A stretch of 64,000 nucleotides of DNA from JANOSH01 sp031415695 (GTDB taxonomy: Bacteria; Actinomycetota; Acidimicrobiia; Acidimicrobiales; Ilumatobacteraceae): NCBI GenBank assembly GCA_031415695.1, contig JANOSH010000052.1, positions 62,001-126,000 on the forward strand, written 5' to 3'. A program made the translations under genes and the position numbers. The notes under the pieces were generated by a model. That model searched no databases. It was not told where the DNA came from and saw only the letters and a program-made list of their open reading frames with translations. Every line of letters starts with the position of its first letter. Position 1 is the stretch's first letter. Below, in pieces: positions 27,602 to 35,611 of this stretch.

Positions 27602-28690
27602 ATGAAGACCAACAAGCGCACCACCGCTGCGCTACTTGTCGGGTCGGCAGCACTGCTGCTCGGCGCCTGCGGTAGCTCTAGCTCCAGCAGCAGCAGCTCA
27701 AAGACGCCGGGCGTCGCCCTCATCGTGAAGACGGCCACCAACCCGTTCTTCGTTACGATGAAGAAGGCGGCCGACGAAAATGCCGCCAAGGTTGGCGTGA
27801 AACTCACGTTTGCCGCTGGTACCAAAGATGGTGACTCGGCCACCCAAATCAAGGCCATCGAAGACGCTATCGCCCGCAAGGACGCCGGCATCCTCATCAC
27901 CCCCACGTCGAACGATGTGAACGACGCCATGGCCAAGGCCCGCAAGGCCGGACTCTACGTCATCGCCCTCGACACGGTCCCCACGCCGCCCGAAGCAGTT
28001 GACATCACGTTCGCTACCGACAACCTGCTCGCAGGCGTGAACATCGGCAAGTGGACCGCTGGGCAGCTCGGCGGCAAGAAGGCCGTTATTGCCATGCTCG
28101 ACCTCTTCAATGACAAGGTCGTTTCGGTCGACACCGCACGTGACCAGGGCTTCCTCATCGGTATGGGCATCATCGACAAGGAAGATCCTTCGGGCAACGG
28201 CAAAGAGGCGCCGACCGGTAAGTACAAGGGCGGCAAGGGCGGCGACTACGTCGTCGTCTGTCACGAGCAGAGCAACGGCAGCGCCGACGATGGCAAGAAG
28301 GCCATGGAGACCTGCCTCGCCAAGAACAAGGAAATCAACGTCATCTATGGCATCAATGAGCCAGCAGCTCAGGGTGGCCTCGCAGCCGCTCAGGCCGCTG
28401 GCCTGAAGGACCTCATCGTTGTCGGTGTCGACGGCGGATGCGCGGGCGTTGCTGCGGTCAAGAAGGGCGAAGTCGGAGCGACCTCGCAGCAGTACCCAAG
28501 CGAGATGGTGAAGCTCGGCATGGAGGCCATCAAGGCTCTGGTTGATTCGAAGGGCAAGACGAAGCCTGCGGTTTCGGCTGGCAAGAACTTCTTCAACACT
28601 GGCACCAAGCTGATAACCGACAAGAAGGTCGACGGACTCGAGTCCATCACGACTGACGAAGGCGCGAAGATCTGCTGGGGCACCGCCTGA
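27602..28690 (+). CDS. frcB: Sugar ABC transporter substrate-binding lipoprotein, FrcB-like
   Basis: The 362-aa product is a lipoprotein (MKTNKRTTAALLVGSAALLL, lipobox LGAC with Cys23) with a Ser-rich linker, then a periplasmic-binding protein of the ribose/fructose class (VALIVKTATNPFFVTMKKAA, ITPTSNDVNDAMAKARKAGL, VIALDTVPTPPEAVDITFAT, VVGVDGGCAGVAAVKKGEVG). The ATG at 27602 follows an AAGGGGGA ribosome site. The best clue to the sugar is the ATPase three genes' length away, which closely resembles FrcA of the rhizobial fructose (also mannose/ribose) system, and gene order B-C-A agrees. It captures sugar at the cell surface. Confidence 0.85.
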   Translation: MKTNKRTTAALLVGSAALLLGACGSSSSSSSSSKTPGVALIVKTATNPFFVTMKKAADENAAKVGVKLTFAAGTKDGDSATQIKAIEDAIARKDAGILITPTSNDVNDAMAKARKAGLYVIALDTVPTPPEAVDITFATDNLLAGVNIGKWTAGQLGGKKAVIAMLDLFNDKVVSVDTARDQGFLIGMGIIDKEDPSGNGKEAPTGKYKGGKGGDYVVVCHEQSNGSADDGKKAMETCLAKNKEINVIYGINEPAAQGGLAAAQAAGLKDLIVVGVDGGCAGVAAVKKGEVGATSQQYPSEMVKLGMEAIKALVDSKGKTKPAVSAGKNFFNTGTKLITDKKVDGLESITTDEGAKICWGTA

Positions 28691-28734
28691 TAATCGGGCC
28701 AACGGCCTGACAGAAGTCCATAGTTGTAGTCCTG

Positions 28735-28765
28735 ACGGTGCGGGGTGCTCTGCGCCCCGCACCGT
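28735..28765 (+). terminator. Hairpin between frcB-like and frcC-like genes (attenuating terminator)
   Basis: ACGGTGCGGGG (28735-28745) and CCCCGCACCGT (28755-28765) form a perfect 11-bp stem with a 9-base loop, followed by GGCGTTTTGT. Within an operon, such a leaky terminator or 3'-protecting hairpin would leave more binding-protein mRNA than permease mRNA, as is common for binding-protein-dependent transporters. Confidence 0.7.
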
Positions 28766-28844
28766 TGGCGTTTTGTAAGGCGAGCTACACCCGAACCGCT
28801 AACGTGACCGTTTGTTCGGTCGAATTCCATGGGGGATTGTTGAG

Positions 28845-29900
28845 ATGAGCACAGACCTGGCCGCAAACGCAGCGCCGGCACCGCCCGACGCGTCAACGGC
28901 GTTCGAGCACAAACGCACGGGCCTAGCCCGAGTGCAGCATCTGTTGCACCGCTATCCGATCATCAGTCCACTTGTGGTGTTGCTTGTTTCGGTGATTGCC
29001 TTCATCATCTTTGGCAAGGGTCGGTTCCAGCAGCCAGCCTCCATCGGTACCATGTTGCAGGCCACTGCGGTAATGGCCACACTTGCTATCGGCCAGACCC
29101 TCATTGTGCTTACTGCTGGCGTCGATCTCGCCGTCGGCACGGCCATGTTGCTGTCTCACCTCATCGTCGCCAAGCTCGTGGCCGAAAATGGGGCACCACC
29201 AATCGTTGCCCTGTTCGCAGGCATCGTCGCCGGCATTCTCATGGGCTATTTCCACGGCACATTGGTGAGCCGCATCGGGCTCCCACCGTTCATTGTGACG
29301 CTGGGAACGTTCTATATGTATCAGTCGATCGGACTTGTCTACAGCAACGCGCAGACATTCGATGGCGATAAGTTTGGCGGCGATCGTGGCCTGCTGCTGT
29401 TCGCTGGCCGAGAGATCTCGATCGGCCAGTTCACGATCACTGTTGGGGTGCTTATTGCCCTCTTGTTGTACGCCATTTTCAGCTACATCCTTTCGAACAC
29501 CGCGTGGGGAGTGCACGTCTACGCGACGGGTGACGATGCCGAGGCGGCCCGTCTGGCCGGTGTCGACACTCGCAAGGTTCTTCTGAGTGTGTACGTGGTG
29601 GCCGGACTTATCTACGGCATTGGCGCCTGGGTGCAACTCGGCCGAGCCGGCAGCGCCAGCATCAACGGCGCCGACGACGTCAACCTCGCCTCGATCACCG
29701 CAGTCGTCATCGGCGGCACCAGCCTGTTCGGTGGTCGCGGTCGGCTATGGGGAACCTTCATCGGTGCGCTCATCGTCGCCACCTTCGACCGCGGGCTCAG
29801 CCTCGCCGACGTCAACCAGTACTACAAGAACTTCGCCATCGGCCTGCTCATTCTGGTCGCTGTCGGTCTCGACCAGTGGATCCGGAGGGTAGCCAAGTGA
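28845..29900 (+). CDS. frcC: Sugar ABC transporter permease, FrcC-like
   Basis: The 351-aa membrane protein belongs to the BPD_transp_2 (ribose/xylose/fructose) permease family: GQTLIVLTAGVDLAVGTAML, GTLVSRIGLPPFIVTLGTFY, YATGDDAEAARLAGVDTRKV with the EAA-like loop contacting the ATPase, and NLASITAVVIGGTSLFGGRG near the C-terminus. About ten hydrophobic segments follow a soluble N-tail of 45 residues. I use the ATG at 28845. It overlaps the ATPase gene by 4 bp (GTGA), so the two are coupled, while a hairpin separates it from the binding-protein gene. Confidence 0.9.
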   Translation: MSTDLAANAAPAPPDASTAFEHKRTGLARVQHLLHRYPIISPLVVLLVSVIAFIIFGKGRFQQPASIGTMLQATAVMATLAIGQTLIVLTAGVDLAVGTAMLLSHLIVAKLVAENGAPPIVALFAGIVAGILMGYFHGTLVSRIGLPPFIVTLGTFYMYQSIGLVYSNAQTFDGDKFGGDRGLLLFAGREISIGQFTITVGVLIALLLYAIFSYILSNTAWGVHVYATGDDAEAARLAGVDTRKVLLSVYVVAGLIYGIGAWVQLGRAGSASINGADDVNLASITAVVIGGTSLFGGRGRLWGTFIGALIVATFDRGLSLADVNQYYKNFAIGLLILVAVGLDQWIRRVAK

Positions 29901-30664
29901 GCAGCGAATACATCCTCGAGGCACGCGGTCTTGTGAAGCGGTTCGGTCGCGTTACCGCCATCGATGACGCCGACTTCGCTCTCTACCCCGGTGAAGTACT
30001 TGCGGTTATTGGCGACAACGGCGCCGGCAAGTCATCGCTTATCAAGTGTCTGTCGGGCGCCTTGGTGCCCGACGAAGGACAAATCTTCCTCGATGGTCAA
30101 CCGGTGTCGTTTCGGCGCCCGCAGGATGCTCGCGCTGCCGGTATCGAGACCGTGTACCAGACCCTTGCGGTTGCTCCGGCGCTCGACGTTGCCTCCAACA
30201 TGTTTCTTGGTCGCGAACAGCGACGCTCGGGTCCGCTGGGTTCTGTATTGCGAATGCTCGACAAGAGCGGTATGCGCGACAGCGCCCGGGCTTCCATCAA
30301 GGCCCTTGGTATCGGCACGTTGCAAGACATCACCCAGGCGGTCGAGACCCTGTCTGGTGGTCAGCGCCAGGCCGTAGCGGTCGCCCGCGCCGCAGCGTTC
30401 GGTAGCAAGGTCGTCATCCTCGACGAGCCCACTGCGGCGCTCGGCGTGAAGGAGTCGGGCCAGGTGCTCAAGATGATCCGTGACCTGCGTGAGCGTGGCC
30501 TTCCTGTCATCCTCATCAGCCACAACATGCCCCATGTGTTCGAGGTTGCCGACCGTATCCATATCCAGCGCCTCGGTCGTCGTGCCGCTGTGGTCGACCC
30601 CAAATCGATCAGCATGTCCGACGCCGTCGCCATCATGACCGGGGCAATGGCGGCGCCTGTCTGA
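29897..30664 (+). CDS. frcA: Sugar ABC transporter ATPase, FrcA-like
   Basis: The 255-aa protein has a single ABC domain: Walker A GDNGAGKSS (39-47), signature ETLSGGQRQAVAVAR, Walker B VVILDEPTAALG and the H-loop LISHNMPHVFEVADRIHIQR. The single-domain length (not the ~500 aa of RbsA-type duplicated ATPases) and the C-terminal blocks (RLGRRAAVVDPKSISMSDAV) match FrcA of Sinorhizobium as I remember it. The GTG at 29897 overlaps the permease stop. It powers uptake of fructose or a related sugar. A hairpin follows 18 bp after the stop. Confidence 0.9.
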   Translation: MSSEYILEARGLVKRFGRVTAIDDADFALYPGEVLAVIGDNGAGKSSLIKCLSGALVPDEGQIFLDGQPVSFRRPQDARAAGIETVYQTLAVAPALDVASNMFLGREQRRSGPLGSVLRMLDKSGMRDSARASIKALGIGTLQDITQAVETLSGGQRQAVAVARAAAFGSKVVILDEPTAALGVKESGQVLKMIRDLRERGLPVILISHNMPHVFEVADRIHIQRLGRRAAVVDPKSISMSDAVAIMTGAMAAPV

Positions 30665-30682
30665 CACCGGGTTCGCACGGCT

Positions 30683-30727
30683 GCTTTCGCGCAAGGTCGC
30701 GCTCTTGGCGCGCCACTGCGCGAAAGC
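30683..30727 (+). terminator. Hairpin after the sugar ABC operon
   Basis: GCTTTCGCGCA (30683-30693) pairs perfectly with TGCGCGAAAGC (30717-30727), and inner bases (GGTCGCGC / GGCGCGCC) could extend pairing in the 23-base loop. It lies 18 bp after the ATPase stop and before the mazEF-like promoter. There is no U tract, so it may be a transcript-end stabiliser or a Rho-assisted stop. Confidence 0.5.
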
Positions 30728-30771
30728 ATTGCGGCCATTGACGTCGACGTCGGGATCTGTAGACTCAGTGT

Positions 30772-31011
30772 ATGACATCGATGTCTACCACTATCCGGGT
30801 GAGTGTCGCCCAGCGGGAGCAGCTGAGGCGGCTCGCAGATCAACGTGAAAGTTCCATGGCCGAAACACTTGATGCTGCGCTTGAAGCCCTTCGTCGTGAC
30901 CAGTTCTACCGTGACATGGCCGAATCACAGGCGCTGCTGCGAGCCGAGCCAGCCGAGTGGGCGGCATACATTGCCGAGCGCGACGCATGGCTGAACCACG
31001 ACCTCGCGTGA
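30772..31011 (+). CDS. Ribbon-helix-helix antitoxin (MazE-like)
   Basis: The 79-aa product has a short beta strand and two helices (STTIRVSVAQREQLRRLADQ then RESSMAETLDAALEALRRDQ), the arrangement of RHH repressors, and an acidic tail (EPAEWAAYIAERDAWLNHDL) that would occupy the toxin. Its stop is 4 bp before the GTG of a PemK/MazF-type toxin, so they form a standard pair. ATG at 30772 is used; ATG at 30781 is also possible. It should autoregulate the operon; no clear palindromic operator stands out upstream. Confidence 0.8.
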   Translation: MTSMSTTIRVSVAQREQLRRLADQRESSMAETLDAALEALRRDQFYRDMAESQALLRAEPAEWAAYIAERDAWLNHDLA

Positions 31012-31015
31012 CGAC

Positions 31016-31354
31016 GTGAACTTTGGCGACCTCGTTAATGTCGATTTCGGGATGCCGATCGGCTCTGAGGCGGGCTTTCGTCGCCCGGCGATCATCCTGA
31101 CGGCTGATGCGTTTCTCCGTTTTCGGCCAACTGCGGTCTTCGCTGTTCCCCTCACATCAACTCGAAGGACGTTTCCCAGCCATATCGACATAGAACCTGA
31201 CGCCATGAATCGCCTCGACATCCAAAGCTTTGCTCAAGTTGAGCAACTTCGTGCCGTAGCCATTGAACGGTGCAGTGCGCCCTTCGGTAACGTCGGCCCC
31301 GTGGTCGGGCGCCAACTGCTCGATGTGCTGGCAATCATCGTCGGTATGCCGTAG
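31016..31354 (+). CDS. MazF/PemK-family endoribonuclease toxin
   Basis: The 112-aa protein has the PemK fold signatures: an N-terminal FGDLVNVDFGMPIGSEAGFR then RPAIILTADAFL, AVFAVPLTSTRRTFPSHIDI and the C-terminal SFAQVEQLRAVAIERCSAPF followed by a helix (RQLLDVLAIIVGM). The 'RRPAIIL' Arg and the Ser/Thr in 'PLTSTRR' correspond to the usual catalytic region. It cuts mRNA when not held by the upstream antitoxin. It starts with GTG at 31016 and ends 6 bp before the stop of the convergent UvrA-like gene. It looks intact. Confidence 0.85.
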   Translation: MNFGDLVNVDFGMPIGSEAGFRRPAIILTADAFLRFRPTAVFAVPLTSTRRTFPSHIDIEPDAMNRLDIQSFAQVEQLRAVAIERCSAPFGNVGPVVGRQLLDVLAIIVGMP

Positions 31355-31360
31355 CGCTGT

Positions 31361-33739
31361 TTACCTGCCGATGTAGGTCGCCAAATGCTCGCCCGTGAGG
31401 GTGGATCGGGCTGCGACCAGGGCGGTAGGCGTGCCCTCGAAAACGATGCGGCCGCCGTCGTGCCCGGCACCGGGGCCGAGATCAATGATCCAGTCGGCGT
31501 GCGCCATGACAGCTTGGTGGTGAGCAATGACAATGACCGACTTGCCGGCATCAACGAGCCGGTCGAGCATGCCGAGCAACTGGCGAACGTCGGCGAGGTG
31601 GAGACCGGTGGTCGGCTCGTCGAGCACGTAGATGTCGCCCTTCTCAGCCATATGGCAGGCCAGCTTGAGCCGCTGCCGCTCGCCGCCCGACAGCGTTGTT
31701 AGCGGCTGGCCGAGCCGAAGATAGCCAAGCCCGACATCGGAGAGTCGAGTAAGAATGGCGTGGGCTGCAGGTGTGCGTGTCTCGCCGACGTTGAAGAACT
31801 CGGCGGCTTCGGCCACCGACATGGCGAGCACTTCACTGATGTTGCGGCCACCAAAGTGATACTCGAGCACCGACGCTTGGAAGCGCTTGCCCTCGCAGTC
31901 GTCGCAAACGCTAGCCACGCCGGCCATGATCGCTAGGTCGCTATAGATAACCCCGGCGCCGTTGCACGTGGGGCAAGCCCCCTCGGAGTTAGCGCTGAAT
32001 AACGCTGGCTTCACATCGTTGGCCTTAGCAAACGCCTTACGGATGGGCTCGAGCAACCCGGTGTAGGTGGCCGGGTTGCTGCGCCGCGAACCACGGATAG
32101 GGGTCTGGTCGACCGCCACCACCGAGTCGCGACTTGACACCGACCCGTGAATGAGCGAGCTCTTACCCGACCCGGCCACGCCAGTGACAACGACCAGAAC
32201 ACCGAGTGGTATGTCGACGTTGACGTTCTTTAGATTGTGGGCGTTGGCGCCCCGCACCTGAACGACGCCCGATGGTGCCCGTACGGTCGGCTTCAACGCC
32301 GCTCGGTCGTCGAGGTGCCGGCCCGTAAGCGTCTCGCTACCTCGTAAACCCTCGACCGTGCCTTCGAAAACCACCTCGCCCCCGTCGGTGCCTGCGGCGG
32401 GGCCAAGATCAACAACGTGGTCGGCAATTGCAATCGTCTCGGGCTTGTGCTCCACAACAAGCACGGTGTTGCCCTTGTCTCGCAGCCGCAGCAAGAGGTC
32501 GTTCATGCGAGCAATATCATGAGGGTGCAAACCCGTTGTGGGCTCGTCGAAGATGTACGTGACGTCGGTGAGCGAGGAGCCGAGGTGGCGGATCATCTTG
32601 ACGCGTTGCGCTTCGCCACCCGACAGTGTTCCCGAGGGACGTTCGAGCGACAGGTAACCCAGCCCGATCTCGACGAACGAGTCAAGAATCTGATGCAGCT
32701 TGGCGAGCAGTGGCGCGACCGACGGCTCATGCAGACTGCCCACCCAATGGGCCAAATCGCTGATCTGCATTGCACACGCGTCGGCAATGTTGATCGAGTT
32801 GATCTTTGACGATCTGGCCGCCTCGCTGAGTCGGGTGCCTGCGCATTCGGGGCACGTGGTGAAGGTGACTACCCGTTCGACGAAGGCGCGGATGTGCGGC
32901 TGCATCGCGTCGACGTCCTTCGATAGGAACGACTTCTGGATCGAGGGGATGAGCCCCGAATAGGTCAGGTTGATGCCGTCGACTTTGATCTTGGTCGGCT
33001 CTTTGTGCAACAAATCGCGGAGTTCTTTTTGGTTGAACTTGCCGATTGGCTTGTCGGGGTCGAAATAGCCGCAGCCCCGGTAGATGCGGCCATACCAGCC
33101 ATCCATGCTGTAGCCGGGGACCGATATCGCACCCTCGTTCAGCGACTTGGTGTTGTCGTAGAGTTGTGTGAGGTCAAAGTCGGTAACTGCGCCCATGCCT
33201 TCGCACCGCGAGCACATGCCGCCCGCTCGGCTGAACGTGCGTTTCTCGGTCTTTTTCTCGCCGCCTTTTTCGATGGTGATGGCTCCGGCGCCGCTGACCG
33301 ACGCGGTGTTAAACGAGAAGGCGTTCGGCCCGCCGATACTTGGCTTGCCGAGGCGGCTGAACAAGATGCGCAGCATGGCGTTGGCGTCGGTGGCGGTGCC
33401 AACGGTTGAGCGGGCGTTGGCCCCCATTCGCTCTTGGTCGACAATGATGGCAGTGGTTAGACCTTCGAGTACATCGACCTCGGGGCGCGCCAGCGTTGGC
33501 ATGAAACCCTGGACAAAGGCGCTGTACGTCTCGTTGATCAGCCGCTGCGATTCGGCGGCGATGGTGCCGAAAACCAGTGAGCTTTTGCCCGAGCCCGACA
33601 CGCCGGTGAAGACCGTGAGCCGCCGCTTGGGAAGTACGACGCTGATGTCTTTGAGGTTGTTCACCCGAGCGCCTTGCACCCGGATCAGATCGTGGCTGTC
33701 GGCAGGTAGCTGTAGGTCCGGTTTCGTAGACTTTCTCAT
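31361..33739 (-). CDS. UvrA-like tandem ABC ATPase (short, class III type)
   Basis: The 792-aa protein is a UvrA relative: Walker A GVSGSGKSSLVFGTIAAESQ in the first half and GVAGSGKSSLIHG in the second, two signatures (SGTLSGGEAQRVKM, LTTLSGGERQRLKL), Walker B regions (YIFDEPTTGLHPHD, YVLDEPTTGLHLAD) and zinc-binding CxxC pairs (CSRCEGMG, CPECAGTR, CPTCNGAG, CDDCEGKR). It is about 150 residues shorter than housekeeping UvrA and lacks the UvrB-interaction part, so it belongs to the extra paralogues linked to drug or DNA-damage tolerance rather than general excision repair. The ATG at 33737-33739 is chosen. A 50-aa zinc protein gene lies 13 bp upstream. Confidence 0.85.
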   Translation of the reverse strand: MRKSTKPDLQLPADSHDLIRVQGARVNNLKDISVVLPKRRLTVFTGVSGSGKSSLVFGTIAAESQRLINETYSAFVQGFMPTLARPEVDVLEGLTTAIIVDQERMGANARSTVGTATDANAMLRILFSRLGKPSIGGPNAFSFNTASVSGAGAITIEKGGEKKTEKRTFSRAGGMCSRCEGMGAVTDFDLTQLYDNTKSLNEGAISVPGYSMDGWYGRIYRGCGYFDPDKPIGKFNQKELRDLLHKEPTKIKVDGINLTYSGLIPSIQKSFLSKDVDAMQPHIRAFVERVVTFTTCPECAGTRLSEAARSSKINSINIADACAMQISDLAHWVGSLHEPSVAPLLAKLHQILDSFVEIGLGYLSLERPSGTLSGGEAQRVKMIRHLGSSLTDVTYIFDEPTTGLHPHDIARMNDLLLRLRDKGNTVLVVEHKPETIAIADHVVDLGPAAGTDGGEVVFEGTVEGLRGSETLTGRHLDDRAALKPTVRAPSGVVQVRGANAHNLKNVNVDIPLGVLVVVTGVAGSGKSSLIHGSVSSRDSVVAVDQTPIRGSRRSNPATYTGLLEPIRKAFAKANDVKPALFSANSEGACPTCNGAGVIYSDLAIMAGVASVCDDCEGKRFQASVLEYHFGGRNISEVLAMSVAEAAEFFNVGETRTPAAHAILTRLSDVGLGYLRLGQPLTTLSGGERQRLKLACHMAEKGDIYVLDEPTTGLHLADVRQLLGMLDRLVDAGKSVIVIAHHQAVMAHADWIIDLGPGAGHDGGRIVFEGTPTALVAARSTLTGEHLATYIGR

Positions 33740-33752
33740 TGAATGTTGGTGG

Positions 33753-33905
33753 CTACTTGCGGCGGAGTCGGTTGAGCAGAGATTTCTTGGGGTGACCTGG
33801 GCAGCGATCAGCGGGAGCGATGTGTGCGAGGACCTGTTCGACGTGGGCACCGCAGCCCGCCCACGTAGGTTTCCTGCAGGTGCGGCACGTTGTTTGACGA
33901 CACAT
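33753..33905 (-). CDS. Small cysteine-rich zinc-binding-like protein, 50 aa
   Basis: Reading the minus strand from the ATG at 33903-33905 gives MCRQTTCRTCRKPTWAGCGA, then HVEQVLAHIAPADRCPGHPK and KSLLNRLRRK before a stop at 33753-33755. The C-x2-C...TWAGCGxH...CPGH pattern is that of a small, widespread actinobacterial protein family whose Cys and His residues should bind a zinc ion; its function is unknown to me. It is easily missed because of its size. It lies 13 bp upstream of the UvrA-like gene on the same strand, so they may be cotranscribed. Confidence 0.8.
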   Translation of the reverse strand: MCRQTTCRTCRKPTWAGCGAHVEQVLAHIAPADRCPGHPKKSLLNRLRRK

Positions 33906-33982
33906 TGGACGGTGCTCCCTTTGGCTTTAATGGTCTCTGGCTCCAACTCGAGTGTATCGCATTCACGCCGATTCATAAAAAA

Positions 33983-34018
33983 GCGTGAATATGCGCAACA
34001 CGCGCGATATATTCACGC
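33983..34018. promoter_or_regulatory. Operator-like inverted repeat before the Fic gene
   Basis: GCGTGAATAT (33983-33992) and ATATTCACGC (34009-34018) are perfect 10-bp inverted arms separated by 16 bp, and a third copy of the arm core (ATTCACGC) is at 33961-33968. The arms end 2 bp before the preferred ATG of the Fic gene. The Fic protein's C-terminus looks like a helix-turn-helix, so autoregulation at this site is plausible. If the alternative ATG at 33985-33993 were used, the repeat would be inside the gene, which argues against those starts. Confidence 0.7.
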
Positions 34019-34020
34019 AA

Positions 34021-34908
34021 ATGCCAACACCCTTAGCGCTTGAGCGCCTATCCCGCGCTAGGGCCCAGTTCGACCTGCTTCGAACGGGGAAGGATGACCT
34101 TATTCGGCTGATTGACGATTCCGAAGTGTCCGAAGCGGTATACAACTCGAACGCCATCGAGAACTCGACACTGACCCTCGAGGAGACCGAACAGATCCTG
34201 CTGGCCACCGAGATATCGCGCCATATGAACCTCCGTGAGATTCACGAGGCTCAAAACCTGGCCCGTGTCACCCAGTATGTGCGAACGACGCTCGACCGGC
34301 CGCTCGACGTTGATCGCCTCGCCTTGCTTCACAGGATGCTGCTCGGCAACATCAACGACGACATCGCCGGGCAGTTACGCCAAACCGGCGAGTATGTGCG
34401 CGTCGGCAACCACATAGCTCCCGCGCCCGAGGTCGTGGGCGACTTGCTGCGCTCGTCACTTGCCACCTACGGCGGTGACGTATCGAGCCGTGTCACGCAG
34501 CGCCTAGCCCGACTCCATCTCGAATTCGAACGGATTCATCCGTTCGTCGACGGCAACGGTCGAATAGGTCGAGTACTGCTGAACGACGCGCTCTACCGGC
34601 TTGGCTTTTCTCCAATCATTGTCCGCAACAAGGGCAAGCTCGAGTACTACTCGATGCTGCGGCGTTACGACGCCGACGGTGCGACCAAGCCATTCGAGGA
34701 TCATCTCGTTGCGTTGATGCTCGAGTCGCTCCATCGACGCATCGCGTACCTCGAGGGCCTAACAATCCGCCCCGTTGTCGAGATAGCCCGCCATCGCAAC
34801 CTGGCACCAAGCGCCCTGCTCAACCAGGCCCGGCGTCAAACCATCCCGGCGTTTCGCGAGCGCGGCACGTGGAAAATGGGCGTGAGCGGTACCGGCGACA
34901 CGACGTAA
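34021..34908 (+). CDS. Fic-family AMP-transferase, class II (self-inhibited), with C-terminal HTH
   Basis: The 295-aa protein has the Fic core HPFVDGNGRIGR (173-184) with catalytic His173, and the N-terminal inhibitory motif SNAIEN (43-48) of class II Fic enzymes, whose Glu blocks ATP binding until released. Fic enzymes transfer AMP (or another phosphate group) to a target protein hydroxyl. The C-terminal 50 residues (EIARHRNLAPSALLNQARRQ, then TIPAFRERGTWKMGV) resemble an excisionase-like winged helix. I prefer the ATG at 34021 because the operator-like repeat lies just before it; 33985 would add 12 residues. It has no dedicated antitoxin gene, consistent with built-in inhibition. Confidence 0.88.
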   Translation: MPTPLALERLSRARAQFDLLRTGKDDLIRLIDDSEVSEAVYNSNAIENSTLTLEETEQILLATEISRHMNLREIHEAQNLARVTQYVRTTLDRPLDVDRLALLHRMLLGNINDDIAGQLRQTGEYVRVGNHIAPAPEVVGDLLRSSLATYGGDVSSRVTQRLARLHLEFERIHPFVDGNGRIGRVLLNDALYRLGFSPIIVRNKGKLEYYSMLRRYDADGATKPFEDHLVALMLESLHRRIAYLEGLTIRPVVEIARHRNLAPSALLNQARRQTIPAFRERGTWKMGVSGTGDTT

Positions 34909-34925
34909 GTATCTGGCGATTATCC

Positions 34926-35190
34926 TTAGCAGTCGATGGTCGCCTTCATCGCCGCGCAAACTTCTTGCCAACGACCATTGGTGAGCGCACCAAGCTTGCG
35001 AGTGAGTGCCGACTGGGCGATGACCTGGGTGTTATCGAACGACGCAACACAAGCCGTGAGTAGCCCTTCGGATCGTTCGAGCCCGATTTCGGAGGGCAGT
35101 CCGCGAATGGTGCGCGTGATCGGGGCTACGAGAACCGTATCCATTACCGGAATTGCACCGTTGCGGCTGAGTATCAGTACCGGCCGGCCC
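34926..35190 (-). pseudogene. 5'-truncated MazF/PemK toxin gene
   Basis: Homology begins at GRPVLILSRNGAIPVMDTVL and continues VAPITRTIRGLPSEIGLER to NTQVIAQSALTRKLGALTN and a normal C-terminal helix. The initial 'RGDVW...' strand and first loop of PemK toxins, roughly 15-20 residues, are absent: upstream of about 35190 the frame runs into the opposite-strand vapC remnant. An ATG at 35235-35237 could start a 103-aa chimeric peptide (MFDTTSLAASHNVTTK...), so limited expression is not excluded, but no antitoxin gene is adjacent. It is a broken toxin, joined head-to-head with another. Confidence 0.7.
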
Positions 35191-35202
35191 TTTGTGGTGA
35201 CG

Positions 35203-35550
35203 TTGTGGGATGCGGCGAGCGAAGTCGTGTCGAACATCTTGGCGTACCCGGAGGTGCGAGCGGCCTTGGCTTCGGCGTGGCGCGGCCGCCGAATCGACGA
35301 TGGTCAACTCGACGATGCCGAGGATGAATGGGAGAGCTATTGGAGCAGCGTTCGCCACGTCGATCTGACCGAACTCATTGCTCGCTTTGCGTCGCAGGAA
35401 TGCCGAAATCACGAGCTGTCGGGCGGCTTCGGAAACTGCCAGAGCGCTGGCAAGGTGAACGCCATCATCATGGTGACGTGGGACAAGCGGCTGTCAACCG
35501 ATGCCCAAGCCGCCGGCTTGCCGTCGCGCCGTGATGCGTGCGTTCCGTAG
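35203..35550 (+). pseudogene. 5'-truncated, frame-disrupted VapC (PIN) toxin gene
   Basis: The plus strand reads LWDAASEVVSNILAYPEVRA, then ALASAWRGRRIDDGQLDDAE and VNAIIMVTWDKRLSTDAQAA, a PIN-domain toxin lacking its first 30 or so residues with the leading catalytic Asp. The segment that should read like 'LSGGDAVHLASALAVN' is instead HELSGGFGNCQSAGKVN, which suggests compensating small indels around 35410-35455 and loss of the C-terminal acidic ligands. The start of homology (35203) lies within about 13 bp of where the mazF remnant on the other strand begins. Confidence 0.65.
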
Positions 35551-35611
35551 TCGGGACCTTCTAAAGACCCGGCGTCGTGGCCGCTTGCTGCCTTGCGGGT
35601 ATACTCGAAGC

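Noticed and set aside
27698..28762. 354-codon minus-strand frame opposite the binding-protein gene
   Set aside because: It is an antisense shadow; the plus-strand lipoprotein has lipobox, RBS and family motifs.
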